DNA of 64,000 nt, taken from NCBI GenBank assembly GCA_037951105.1, contig JBAMJV010003994.1, forward strand, positions 62,001 through 126,000, read 5' to 3'. The number at the start of each line of letters is the position of its first letter. The stretch's first letter is position 1. A program made the translations under genes and the position numbers. This DNA is from Echinarachnius parma (taxonomy: Eukaryota > Echinodermata > Echinoidea > Clypeasteroida > Echinarachniidae). The notes under the pieces are model-generated. The model was not told where the DNA came from. It saw nothing but the letters and a program-made list of their open reading frames with translations, and did no database searches. Of this stretch, positions 24,348 to 35,925 are shown one piece after another.

Positions 24348-25462
24348 CAGGGGCGTCCGATCGTTTTTGCGATTGGGGGGGCGAAATTTTGAAGAAAAAA
24401 ATTCCAGAGTGACCACTGAGAGCTAAAAGCCCCACATTGGCATGCCCGGAAGTTTTATTATTCGCTCTTTGAAAGTGTCTTGATGGCTCGAAGACCTGAC
24501 TTTGGGGGGCACCCACATTTGGGGACAATAATGGGGGTCCAGGGGGCGGAGCCCCCGGAAGCTTTTAGATTTCAGACATTTGCAACTCCTATCAAGGGTG
24601 TTCAAATTGTATAAAATAGTGAACCTACTCGTAACGTATTTTTAACATGTTTAAAGGGCATAGCGAGGAAAAGATTGATCATTGCATGAGATGGATCCAC
24701 GTGATCCTGTATACTATAGAGCCATCGATAGAGTCTAGGGCATTGGGCCTCCCATGAAACTAAGCAAGGGCGTCAACAACTTCTCAAAAGTGGAGGGAAG
24801 CGAAGCGACCGAGCGGGGGGAGGGTGTGGGAGGGGTGTCCCCCTCCCGCAGTAGGGAGGTTTTGTATTTTTGGGCGTGAAATTGTGCGATTTGGTGCACA
24901 CCTGAGACAGAAATTTCACGTTATATGAAGTATATAAGTATGGAACCAAACATACATAATGACAAAGGGAGGGGGACAATCTCCTCCACTTTCAAATGTG
25001 GGGGGACATGATATTCCAATTTAATTTGCGTTCAGCGCATATGGACCGAATTGACTGAAAGATATATTTCAGATTATTTTATTTTCTGTGACGGTGTGCT
25101 ATCTATAGATGAGGGTTTAATAAACGGCGTATGAGGTGTGCGTTTGAGAAATTACACTGCCCAACACATTTTGAAAGGTGAGTTCCCGCAACCGAAATTA
25201 AATTTGCAATATGAGAAACTGTATGCGCGCGAAGCGCGCGGCAAAAAAGAGATTAACAGTCCTTTTCAAACTAAAAAACGGCTATTTTGAAGATTAATTA
25301 TTGATAAATGTGTCTTTCCCCTCTTTGGCATTATATCACTCGATTTTTTTCTTCCTCATTTTCGGAATTATTGGGGGGGCGAAATGATATGTTCGCCCCC
25401 CCAATATTTTCATTGTGGGGGGCGACCGCCCCCTCCTGCCCCCCCAGGATCGACCGCCCCTG
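24348..25462 (-). mobile_element. hAT-type MITE, copy 2 (complete)
   Basis: 1,115 bp starting CAGGGGCGTCCGATCG and ending CGATCGACCGCCCCTG-like sequence, flanked by an exact 8-bp duplication TTTCAGAT (24340-24347 and 25463-25470). It is inverted relative to copies 1 and 3 and holds about 140 bp more than copy 3. There is no transposase frame, so it is non-autonomous. Confidence 0.9.
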
Positions 25463-25609
25463 TTTCAGATCGAACAACTCTGTAATTTGAATTCTTCGAA
25501 TTAATAAAGTATGTGGTAGAAAATAGAAATCATTCTATCATGAGCGTAATTTTGCACGGGCGAAGACTCGTAATGCATAATAAAACGCCGTTGTGTTACG
25601 TCGCTTTTT

Positions 25610-25760
25610 AATTATTTTGAGGTCTATAAATCCACAAGAAGGAGATTTCAAGTCCTAATTTGTTTCAGGCAAATTACTGTTAAACGCATTTTCTTTTATA
25701 TGAGACAACCTCGCAACTTTTGAAATTTGGCTTACCAAATGCAGACACTCCCTTTAAGAT
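25610..25760. repeat. Fragment of the TTAA-target MITE family
   Basis: Resembles the inner and terminal part of 13047-13631 and 59361-59857 (blocks around GAGATTTCAAG and GAGACAACCTCGCAACTTTT) and ends CACTCCCTTTAA. Diverged and partial. Confidence 0.55.
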
Positions 25761-25920
25761 TATTCTATAACATTACATTGCCTGTGTGGTTGGGTGTGTG
25801 CATATATCATACGCACATACACTCAACCAATCAGCCATGTAATGGGGGGTTTAAAAATGCAAGTTATCTAGGTCAGTGCATATGCCTCACATGTGTGACA
25901 CTAAGCGTTTTTATAATTGA

Positions 25921-26227
25921 CATGGGGGTAGAGGTACGTTTTGCTCAGAGGGGGAGGGGGCGGGGTTTAGTCAAGAAATAACACAATTTTTCCCCGAATA
26001 TGATACGAGCCAGTTTTCGCCAAATTAAGTTGACTTTAATTTGCCCAGAATATACTGAGTTTTCCGTATATGACACGGTATGCTGGAATATGACATAGTT
26101 TTGCCCAAACACGGGCATAGTTTTGCTCGAATTTGAGGGGCTTTTGACCGGGTGGATATGGCCGTCGTTCAAAACTCCAGGCCGGGAGGGGGCTGCAGCC
26201 ACCAGTCCCCCGTCTCCTACGCCTATG
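25921..26227. mobile_element. hAT-like MITE, member A of a second family
   Basis: Ends CATGGGGGTAG... and ...CTCCTACGCCTATG; flanks ATAATTGA and ACGATTGA agree at 6 of 8 positions. The interior has repeated TTTTGCCC.AATATGACATAG-like text shared with 26302-26671. Confidence 0.65.
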
Positions 26228-26301
26228 ACGATTGAAAACCAGTCAAGTGTTGTCACAATTTAGTTTGAATGGTTAGATTGTGTCTACTGTCTATGGAGAA
26301 C

Positions 26302-26671
26302 CATGGCGTAGTAAGGGCACATATTCCCCCCCAGAGTTCTTTTGCCCGCGAATACCAATTTTCCCCATTTTCATCCCCACAAGCAATACGTTATACAATA
26401 TTATTGCTTGCCTTTGCCTGAAAAATGATGATATACTATTAAGGATTTTTCTCAATGTTACATAGTTTGGCACGAATATCATGCTTTTATCCGAATTAAT
26501 ATGATTTCGCCAAATATTACATACTTTTGCCCGATTATTATATAAATTCCTTTGAATACAATATGAGTTTGTCCGATTGATGGGTATTTTTTGCCCAATA
26601 TGGCCGTTTTTCGAAACTCCGGAGGGGGCGGACCCTTGCACCTTAGCCCCCCGCCTCCTACACCAGCTTTG
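26302..26671. mobile_element. hAT-like MITE, member B, 8-bp target duplication
   Basis: Ends CATGGCGTAGTAAGGG and CCTCCTACACCAGCTTTG are related inverted termini. TGGAGAAC is duplicated exactly at 26294-26301 and 26672-26679. The right ends of members A and B share the block AAACTCC(A)GG...GGGGG(C/T).GC. Non-coding. Confidence 0.8.
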
Positions 26672-27445
26672 TGGAGAACTCTTTGTGATAGGTAGAATTT
26701 GTTCACAAGACAATCATTTCAATAAACATTCTCCGCCCTTCACGCTTGTACGACTGTAAAACACACACGGTAGCTTCACTTTCATTTGGCTATTGATAAT
26801 TTTCTGCTTCGGTAAAACACAATAGACCTACCCCACCGAGAACATGAATCGGTTTCGCGTTGGTGCCCATCAGTTTCCCCGCGCTCGGGGTATTGTTCCC
26901 GGGGTATAAATACAGCGTGGATAGCTGCATCACATATCTCTTCTTTTTCTATCTTCCTCACTACAGGTCTGATGATCGGACTGAGGATCAGATGCTGCGC
27001 AAAGGGTAGGTTAGGCCGGGGACTCGGGCTCCCCAGCATGTGACTGATATCGAAACCCTGCATTTGTCCGGCAAGTCATGTTTTGTAGAAATAGGTATCG
27101 ACAATTCTTTCAATGTGTACAATCCAAATGTGTACAATCCAAATGTGTACAATCCAAAATTTGTACATTCCAAATTTGTACAATCAAAATTTGTACAATT
27201 GGCAAATGTTTTGCCAAATTTTCAATTTGTTTAAAAACGAAACATTAAAATTTATGTATGCCAGCTTGTTTCTATCGGCTGGAAAAATCAATTTTGTATG
27301 CCACAAACAAGTGCAGAGTTTGTGTATATCCAGTCACACGTGGTTTGTTTGGTTACACTAACTACTAACATAACCGTCCCTCCCCCTCCCTCCCTCCCCC
27401 GCCCCAGTCCCTGCCCCCCGTCCCTCTTCTTTTCTCCACCTGTAG

Positions 27446-27493
27446 ATCCATTAGACGAGCAGAAAGGGAGTCCATGGAAGCAGACGTCGGGTG
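27446..27493 (+). other. Exon-like island in macrosatellite unit 1
   Basis: A 48-nt block preceded by a C/T-rich run plus ACCTGTAG and followed by GTAAAG, so it has both splice-site signatures. In phase 1 it reads GAT then PLDEQKGSPWKQTSG. It is repeated exactly at 28058-28105. The next candidate acceptor (CTCTGCAG, about 27588) leads to a frame that hits a stop within six codons in the same phase, so a functional transcript is not supported. Confidence 0.3.
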
Positions 27494-28057
27494 GTAAAGT
27501 ATGCGTTCGTGTCGTGGTCGTGTCAAGTGTGTGTACCAAGCTATTTTCTAATCATGTTTCAGTTTTTTTTCTTCCTCCCCTCTGCAGATCTAACGGATGG
27601 ATGATCGGACTGAGGATCAGATGCTGCGCTAGTGTAGGGTAGGTTCGGGGGAGGCCCGGGCTCCCCAGCATGTGACTGGATATCGAAACCCTGCATTTGT
27701 CAGTAAGTCATGTTTTGTAGAAATAGGTATCGACAATTCTTTCAATTTGTACAATCCAAGTGTGTACAATCCAAATTGGTACATTCCAAATTTGTACAAT
27801 CAAAATTTGTACAATTGGCAAATATTTGCCAAATTTTTAATTTGTTTAAAACCACACATTAAAATTTATGTTTGCCAGCTTGTTTCTATCGGCTGGAAAA
27901 TCAATTTTGTATGACACAAACAAGTGCAGAGTTTGTGTATATCCAGTCACATGTGGTTTGTTTGGTTACACTAACTACTAACATAACCGTCCCTCCCCCT
28001 CCCTCCTCCCCCGCCCCAGTCCCTGCCCCCCGTCCCTCTTCTTTTCTCCACCTGTAG

Positions 28058-28105
28058 ATCCATTAGACGAGCAGAAAGGGAGTCCATGGAAGCAGACGTC
28101 GGGTG
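28058..28105 (+). other. Exon-like island in macrosatellite unit 2
   Basis: Exact repeat of 27446-27493 with the same flanking acceptor-like and donor-like sequence. Confidence 0.3.
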
Positions 28106-28518
28106 GTAAAGTATGCGTTCGTGTCGTGGTCGTGTCAAGTGTGTGTACCAAGCTATTTTCTAATCATGTTTCAGTTTTTTTTCTTCCTCCCCTCTGCAGA
28201 TCTAACGGATGGATGATCGGACTGAGGATCAGATGCTGCGCTAGTGTAGGGTAGGTTCGGGGGGAGGCCCGGGCTCCCCATGTGACTGCATATAGCGAAA
28301 CCCTGCTTTTGTTGGATTTCACGTTTTGGAAAAATAGGCATTCAAAATTTTCATTTGTAAACTTCAAAACATTCACATTTTTGCCAGATGTTGGCAATAT
28401 TTTGAAGAGTTAAAATTAAAACTTGCGATGAGGCCTCTTTTTTTTAATGGCTGGAATATCTAAAAACATGGACCCTAATAGGGTCCATGGATCTAAATTT
28501 ATATATTTTACCGACAAG

Positions 28519-28660
28519 TGCAGAGTCTAGGTAACTCCAGTCACATTACATGTTTGGGGGTGGTGGTAAACTAACACGGGGACCAATGAAGGAGCGTTCA
28601 CGTCGCGGCCCCTGTCAGGTGAAAGCCTGCAGATCCTTCAACCACACTTTCACTAACCCT
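28519..28660. repeat. Minisatellite leader, copy 1
   Basis: About 140 bp beginning at AGTCTAGGTAA and containing CGGGGACCAATGAAGGAGCG. It reappears at 30286-30425 before the second minisatellite block. It also resembles the CCAGTCACATG...ACTAAC part of the macrosatellite units. Confidence 0.8.
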
Positions 28661-30285
28661 CTTTGTAGCAGCCCTTAACCTCTTTTGTAGCAGCCCTTAA
28701 CCCTCCTCACGGGTCGTTGTATCGCAGCCCCTAACCCTCCTCACTGGTCGTTGTAAAGCAGCCCCTAACCCTGCTCACTGGTCGTTGTATAGCAGCCCCT
28801 AACCCTGCTCACTGGTCGTTGTTATAGCACTCCCTAACCCTGCTCACTGGTCGTTGTTATAGCACTCCCTAACCCTGCTCACTGGTCGTTGTTATAGCAC
28901 TCCCTAACCCTGCTCACTGGTCGTTGTATAGCAGTCCCTAACCGTGCTCACTGGTCGTTGTATAGCAGCCCCTAACCCTGCTCACGGGTCGTTGTATAGC
29001 AGTCCCTAACCGTGCTCACTGGTTGTTGTATAGCAGCCCCTAACCCTGCTCACTGGTCGTTGTATAGCAGTCCCTAACCCTGCTCACTGGTCGTTGTATA
29101 GCAGTCCCTAACCCTGCTCACTGGTCGTTGTATAGCAGTCACTAACCCTGCTCACTGGTCGTTGTATAGCAGTCCCTAACCCTACTCACTGGTCGTTGTA
29201 AAGCAGCCCCTAACCGTGCTCACTGGTCGTTGTATCGCAGTCCCTAACCTTGCTCACTGGTTGTTGTATAGCAGTCCCTAACCCTGCTCACTGGTCGTTG
29301 TATAGCAGTCCCTAACCCTGCTCACTGGTCGTTGTATAGCAGTCCCTAACCCTGCTCACTGGTCGTTGTATAGCAGCCCCTAACCCTGCTCACGGGTCGT
29401 TGTATAGCAGTCCCTAACCCTGCTCACTGGTCGTTGTATAGCAGCCCCTAACCCTGCTCACTGGTCGTTGTATAGCAGTCCCTAACCGTGCTCACTGGTC
29501 GTTGTATAGCAGCCCCTAACCCTGCTCACGGGTCGTTGTATAACAACACTTAACCCTGCTAATTGGTCGTTGTATAGCAGTCCCTAACCCTACTCACTGG
29601 TCGTTGTATAGCAGTCCCTAACCCTGCTCACTGGTCGTTGTATAGCAGTCCCTAATCCTGCTCACTGGTCGTTGTATAGCAGTCCCTAACCCTGCTGCTG
29701 AGCTCACTGGTCGTTGTATAGCAGTCCCTAACCCTGCTCACTGGTCGTTATATAGCAGTCCCTAACCCTGCTCACTGGTCGTTGTATAGCAGTCCCTAAC
29801 CCTGCTCACTGGTCGTTGTATAGCAGTCCCTAACCCTGCTCACTGGTCGTTGTATAGCAGTCCCTAACCCTGCTCACTGGTTGTTGTATAGCAGTCCCTA
29901 ACCCTGCTCACTGGTCGTTGTATAGCAGTCCCTAACCCTGCTCACTGGCCGTTGTATAGCAGCCCCTAACCCTGCTCACTGGTCGTTGTATAACAGTCCC
30001 TAACCCTGCTCACTGGTCGTTGTATATCAGTCCCTAACCCTGCTGCTCACTGGTAGTTGTATATCAGTCCCTAACCCTGCTGCTCACTGGTAGTTTATAG
30101 CAGTCCCTAACACTGCTGCTCACTGGTAGTTGTATAGCAGTCCCTAACACTGCTGCTCACTGGTCGTTGTATATCAGTCCCTAACCCTGCTGCTCACTGG
30201 TCGTTGTATAGCACTCCCTAACCCTGCTGCTCACTGGTCGTTGTATAGCAGTCCCTAACACTGCTGCTCACTGGTCGTTGTATAG
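28661..30285. repeat. 34-bp minisatellite, block 1
   Basis: About 48 copies of a 34-bp unit with the core GGTCGTTGTATAGCAGTCC followed by CTAACCCTGCTCACT. Variants include CCCC for TCCC and an added GCT near the right end. Every unit contains CCCTAACCCTG, close to the animal telomere motif. No coding frame. Confidence 0.95.
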
Positions 30286-30425
30286 CAGAGTCTAGGTAAT
30301 TCCAGTCACATTACATGTTTGGGGTGGTGGTAAACTAACACGGGGACCAATGAAGGAGCGTTCACGTCGCGGCCCCTGTCAGGTGAAAGCCTGCAGATCC
30401 TTCTACCACACTTTCACTAACCCTT
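30286..30425. repeat. Minisatellite leader, copy 2
   Basis: Near-identical repeat of 28519-28660. This means that a leader plus array was duplicated as a block, or that the array was interrupted by unequal exchange. Confidence 0.8.
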
Positions 30426-31225
30426 TTTTGTAGTAGCCCTTAACCCTCCTCACGGGTCGTATCGCAGCCCCTAACCCTGCTCACTGGTCGTTGTATAGCA
30501 GCCCCTAACCCTGGTCACTGGTCGTTGTATAGCAGCCCCTAACCCTGGTCGTTGTATAACAGTCCCTAACCCTGCTCACTGGTCGTTGTATAGCAGTCCC
30601 TAACCCTGCTCACTGGTCGTTGTGTAGCAGCCCCTAACCCTGCTCACTGGTCGTTGTATAACAGTCCCTAACCCTGCTCACTGGTCGTTGTATAGCAGTC
30701 CCTAACCCTGCTCACTGGTCGTTGTATAGCAGTCCCTAACACTGCTGCTCACTGGTCGTTGTATAGCAGTCACTAACCTTAGCAGTCCCTAACCCTGTGC
30801 ATTGGTCGTTGTATGGCAGTCACTAACCTTGGCAGTCCCTAACCCTGTTCATTGGTCGTTGTATACCAGTCACTAACCTTAGCAGTCCCTAACCCTGTTT
30901 ATTGGTCGTTGTATAGCAGTCACTAACCTCAGTCCCTAACCCTGTTCATTGGTCGTTGTATAGCAGTCACTAACCTTAGCAGTCCCTAACCCTGTTTATT
31001 GGTCGTTGTATAGCAGTCACTAACCTTGCTCACTGGTCGTTGTATAGCAGTCACTTACCCTGCTCATTGGTCGTTGTATATCAGTCACTAACCTTAGAAG
31101 TCCCTAACCCTGTTCATTGGTCGTGCATAGCATTCCCTAACTCTGCTCACCATGCTCACTGGTCGTTGTATAACAACGCCTAACCCTGCTAACTGGTCGC
31201 CGTATAGCAGCACCTAACCCTGCTC
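30426..31225. repeat. 34-bp minisatellite, block 2 with higher-order pattern
   Basis: The same unit as block 1. From about 30760, units alternate between a short form (CACTAACCTTAGCAGTCCC) and the standard form, giving a ~58-bp higher-order repeat. Confidence 0.9.
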
Positions 31226-31647
31226 AGTAGACATAGTGAGACGGTTCTAATGCTGCCAAATCCGAAGAATTCTGAATGTATACAATTCAGTATACATTTT
31301 CGTGCATGATATTCTTTGGATTTGAAGGTCCCAAGCCCTTTAAAAGCAGAGGGGAACCCTTTGTTGGAAACAAAACATTTAAGGGTTCTTCCTGGTTTCG
31401 TAATATATGAGCAGTAATGCCAAGTAGGTTGATGTTAACAAATATTTGTACATATTCTTGTGTGTGGATTGTGTGCATTTATGTCCGTGTGTGTGAATGT
31501 ACACGTGTGTATAGTGATGCCAGATGTGTTTAAATGAAAGACTGATGTATAGATTTCACAACGTAAACAACAAAAACACATACAATAGCACTTTCAACCA
31601 ATTCCCTCGGTCTCAAATTGTTGGCAGGGGTGGTCTTGAGTGGTTTT

Positions 31648-32899
31648 GAGCACAATAACTTGGCAGGATTGTTTCTATACTTATTGACTAACTTCTGTGT
31701 GAAAATGAAATTGGTCCGTCAAATCATGCATGAGTGAGCATACATTAAAGGCAAAATTGTCACTTTTCAAAAATCATATGACTCTTGTGAATTTTGAAAA
31801 GTGACAATTTTGCCTTTAATGTGTGCTCACTCATTCATGACTCGCAGGGGCGTCGATCCTGGGGGGCAGGGGGGCGGTCGCCCCCCCCCCCCCCCCCCCC
31901 CAATAACTCCGAAAATAAAGAAGACACAAATCGAGTGATATAATGCCAAAGAGGGGAAAGACACATTTATCAATTAATCTTCAAAATAGCTGTTTTTTAG
32001 TTTGAAAAGGACTGTAAATCTCTTTTTTTTTAGCCGCGCGTTTCGCGCGCATACTGTTTCTCATATTGCAGGTTTCATTTCGGTTGCGGGAACTCACTTC
32101 TCGAAATGTGTTGGGCAGTGAAGTTTATTAAACCCTCATCTATAGCACACCGTCACCGTCTCCCCACATTTGAAAGTGGAGGAGATTGTCCCCCTCCCTT
32201 TGTCATTATGTATGTTTGGTTCCATACTTATATACTTCATATTACGTGAAATTTCTGTCGCAGGTGTGCACCAAATCGCACAATTTCAAGCCCCAAAATA
32301 CAAAAGCTCCCTACTGTGGGACGGGCTGTGGGAGGGGCTCGGTCGCTTCGCTTCCTCGCAATGTCTCCCCTCCACTTTTAAAAAGTTGTTGACGCCCTTG
32401 CTTAGTTTCATGGGAGCTCAATGACCTCGACTATATCGAAGGCTCTATAGTATACAGGATCACGTGGATCCATCTCATGCAAGGCTCAATCTTTTCCTCG
32501 CTATGCCCATTAAAAATACGTTACGAGTAGGTTCACTATTTTATACAATTTTAACACCCATGATAGGAGTTGCAAATGTCTGAAATCTAAAAGCTTCCGG
32601 AGGCTCCATCCACCCCCTGGACCCCCATTATTGTCCCCAAATGTGGGTGCCCCCTAAAGTCGGGTCTTCGAGCCATCAAGACACTTTCAATGAGCGCATA
32701 ATAAAACTTCCGGGCATGCCAATGTGAGGCTTTTCGCTCTCTCAGTGGTCACTCTGGAAATTTTTTCAAATTTCGCCCCCCCCCCCCCCCCCCAATCGCA
32801 AAAACGGATCGACGCCCCTGATGACTCGACGGATAAATCTTCACAAAGAAGTTAGTCAATAAGTGTAGGAACAATCCTGCCAAGTTATTTGGCTCAAAA
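31648..32899. repeat. Fold-back element interrupted by a hAT MITE
   Basis: The left arm (about 31648-31772) pairs with 31791-31836 continued at 32829-32899. Cores are GAGTGAGCA.ACATTAAAGG, GTCAATAAGT and AACTTGGCAGGATTG with their complements. The right arm is broken exactly where the MITE 31845-32820 was inserted. Loop 31773-31790. Confidence 0.85.
31845..32820 (+). mobile_element. hAT-type MITE, copy 3 (complete)
   Basis: 976 bp with ends CAGGGGCGTCGATCC and GGATCGACGCCCCTG, which are exact inverted repeats, and an exact 8-bp duplication ATGACTCG (31837-31844 and 32821-32828). G/C homopolymers lie just inside each terminus. No transposase frame. Confidence 0.93.
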
Positions 32900-32932
32900 C
32901 CTTTTCGTAAAAAAGTTACACTATTTTGATTA

Positions 32933-32956
32933 GGGGGGGGGGGGGGGGGGGGGGGC
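32933..32956. repeat. Poly-G tract
   Basis: Pure G run interrupting an AT-rich region, close to the outer end of the fold-back element. Confidence 0.9.
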
Positions 32957-33479
32957 TTACTTTGTTTGTTGTGCTTAGAAAAAAAAGAACGAGAGAATCG
33001 TTTGTATACTGGAGGCATAATAGAATCGCGAATTTATTCCATATACGATGATACCGTAAATGAATCGTAAATAAAAGTTGTTCTTGACAATCATTGATGC
33101 TTGCCCGACATACATTCTGATTTAACTTGATATTGAAGCAGGGAAAATTCTATTTCATATATTGTCATGGGATCGTAAATAAAGGTTGTGCTTGGCAACC
33201 AGCATAGCTTGCCTTGACCTTCATTCAGCTTTATTGACGAAGTAGCCACTGAGCGTGTGCAAAGAGTGTACGTTCAACAATTTACAAAAGAACTTTTAAT
33301 AACAAACATATATCATTGCGAGATGTAGCAAATAATACAAATCTACCTCTAAAACGCTTAATTTTCTGACCCTGGCTAGACGGCTCTAATTTCCTAATGC
33401 TTTTTGTAACTTCGTCCTTCATCCAGACAAATCCATTAATTACTTCTTGAGATAACGCGATCAACATCTATGTTTGCAT

Positions 33480-33785
33480 ATATAATGAGCCCTGTATCCT
33501 TTGACCTTTGACTTCATAACCCCAAAATCAGTTCATAAGCACCCCAAGATGAGAATCCATCAATCGGTTCTCAAGTTAACGCGATCACAAGCTATTTTTT
33601 CATATAAAATGAGCTATGTAACCTTTGACCTATGACGCCGTGACCCCAAATCTAATGATCATTGGAACCCCAAGATACATACATGAAACAAGTTTGGTCA
33701 GAATCCGTCAATCGGTTCTTGAGATCAGAGAACGGACGGACAACCCCAAAACATAACATGCCTCCGGCTATTTCGTTGCGGAGGC
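33480..33785. repeat. Interspersed repeat with CCTTTGACC tandem blocks
   Basis: Two or more diverged copies of a ~110-bp block containing CCTTTGACCT.TGAC, ACCCCAAAATC and ATC.GTCAATCGGTTCT. It ends in ATGCCTCCGGCTATTTCG. It resembles repeat text common in marine invertebrates; I cannot name the family. Confidence 0.6.
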
Positions 33786-33836
33786 ACAACAAAAAAAAAA
33801 CATTTTCTACCCCTACCCTCCTACCCATACCACCTG

Positions 33837-33837
<1 letters not shown>

Positions 33838-33869
<32 letters not shown>

Positions 33870-33874
33870 ACACA

Positions 33875-33912
<38 letters not shown>

Positions 33913-34010
33913 CACACACACGCACACACACACACACACCGCACAAATAGGCTGGCACGCACAGACACACACCGCGTGCGCACAAACGCACACACACCAC
34001 AAACTGTGCC
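33838..34010. repeat. (CA)n microsatellite
   Basis: Long CA run with interruptions. The overlapping short ORFs encode only His-Thr or Cys-Val repeats and are artefacts. Confidence 0.95.
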
Positions 34011-34198
34011 GCAAATAACCAACTTTTATTAATAAACACAGGCCCGTTTTTTTATGCACTGTATAGCAAAGGACCAACTCAGAAGGGCTGACCCGTACCC
34101 CCTTCCCCCACGGAATTGCCCCTTTAGTAGGCTTGTTAAGGGCCCAAAATATGGGTGTTGACTGCATTTTGAGGTACGATTGTTTTACTTGGCATACA

Positions 34199-34735
34199 TA
34201 TTCCTTGGATCAAAAGAAAAATATTCATCCAAAGAGACACTCTGTATATATGCAAATTAGGCCTAATTTCCATAATTTATGCAAATTTATTCATGAAAAT
34301 TGGATATTCTATGAAAATGGTGTTTTCAAATTCCTTGGATCAAAAGAAGAAAATTCATCCAAAGAGACATTCTGTATCTTTGCCTTTTTCCATAAACAGT
34401 GTTTATCTGAAAAACTGTGTTTATCTACTGATAAGCTTAGTTTATCAGAAAAACTGTTTATCAGAAAAAACTCAGCTTATCTGAAAAACTGTGTTTTTCA
34501 GGAAAACTCAGTTTATCTGAAAAACTGTGTTTATCGACTGATAAACCGAGTTTTTCAGAAACAAATAAATTTATCAGTGAAAAACTCATTTTTTCTATAG
34601 AAACGAAGTTTATCAAGAGAAAATAAAGTTTTTTCTCAAGAAAAACTGAGTTTATCACTGATAAACCTAGTTTTTCTGAAAAAACTCGGTTTATCTCAGA
34701 AAAACTCAGTTTATCTGAGAATTTAAACAGTTTTC
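34199..34735. repeat. Tandem and low-complexity repeat region
   Basis: A ~50-bp block (TTCCTTGGATCAAAAGAA... at 34200) recurs at 34330. From about 34385 to 34730 the sequence is an irregular tandem of (C/T)TGAAAAACT and CAGTTTATC words on a ~20-bp period. Frames on both strands stay open because stop codons are rare in the repeat; I see no gene. Confidence 0.7.
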
Positions 34736-34989
34736 GACATTTTGCGCAAAAGGCTAGCCATATCCGTATGGTCAGGGTCAGGACGCCAGCTACGATCTCA
34801 GCTGAGAGTATTTTTCTGTGCATTATTCATCGATGGGAATAAAATATGTACCAAATCAGAACCGATCAGAACCTTCATTTTTCGCCATTTCCAACATACC
34901 TGAACATAATTATAAGTAAATGTCACTATTAGCGTTCCAAATATTATGTTTATTAAGGACAAAAAAGAGCGACTGCTCATGATGTACGG

Positions 34990-35590
34990 GAATTAGAAAG
35001 AAATATAGAGTAAGCGAATGGTGACAGGGGTGACAGGGGATAGATATCAATAAATTTATCCGTGAGAATTGGAAAGGGAGGGACATTTCCACATCATTTC
35101 AGGTTGACGATAGGTTCACTTATATCGAGTAGGGATACAACATGTATATTATGTTTCATCAATAACAAATAATACATGAAATAATCTTAATGAGTTGATA
35201 TTATAAATATTCCAGCATAAACTTAATTTATAAATGACTGTATACTTCACAATTGAGTCACAAACAGTTTTATGCAACATTTCTTCAAAAATACAAAAAG
35301 GGGTTTCTCATTATTTATACCGATTCTTAATGCATGAACAAAATAGGGAAATATGTATTTATGAATGCAATTCGAAACAAAAGATTGTCTAAAACGGTCC
35401 CTGCTGGTTGTGGAACACGGAGTCTAAAACCTGACCTATTGAACTACTTTAGAAACAATATGCACAATACTATGAAACAAAATCACAATAGTAACAAGGT
35501 ATAGGATGCAAAATGCATGTGTATGACCAATACTAAACATGTTTCGGTTTTCCGAATTTCTCTTTCGTTGTAAAGATATTATATATATGA
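34990..35590. other. No gene recognised
   Basis: AT-rich sequence with only short chance frames. Confidence 0.4.
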
Positions 35591-35597
35591 TTGAAAT

Positions 35598-35925
35598 GTT
35601 TCGATTTTAAGTTTCTCCGGGAGGTTTACAAAGTGAGTGCGATGAGTTAGCAAATATCACTTTGCATTTTTGCTCATTGACATTTATTTACCATGAAATG
35701 TTCCGATTTAAAAGTCTCCATGCGGGAGGCTTTAAAATGTGTACAAAGTGAGTGCATTGAGTTAGCAAATATCACTTTGCATTTTTGGTCATTGACATTC
35801 ATTTACCATGAAATGTTCACGCAACACTCATTGGATATATCATAAGATCAAAGATATACACATTTTTATCAACTCATCGTCAGTTTTTGCTCATTTAAGC
35901 AAAGTTAATACCTAGATCCTTTTAA
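35598..35925. repeat. Interspersed repeat with internal ~115-bp duplication
   Basis: The block ACAAAGTGAGTGC...GTTAGCAAATATCACTTTGC occurs twice in tandem. The whole matches 40650-40945. It ends with CTAGATCCTTTTAA, a likely TTAA-type terminus. Confidence 0.75.

Larger units (their letters stand above)
26950..28300. repeat. Macrosatellite, ~610-630 bp unit
   Basis: The block GATGATCGGACTGAGGATCA recurs at 26971, 27599 and 28212. Between these, units share CAAGTGCAGAGTTTGTGTAT, a C/T-rich run, and the exon-like island described separately. A short tandem (TGTACAATCCAAA)n lies at 27114-27200. The third unit diverges into the spacer that precedes the minisatellite. Confidence 0.85.

Noticed and set aside
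28661..31225. CRISPR-like regularly spaced repeat
   Set aside because: The 34-bp units are directly contiguous with no unique spacers, and the DNA is eukaryotic. It is a minisatellite.
28661..31225. Interstitial telomere
   Set aside because: Each unit contains CCCTAACCCTG but no uninterrupted (TTAGGG)n array. The word is only part of a longer unrelated unit.
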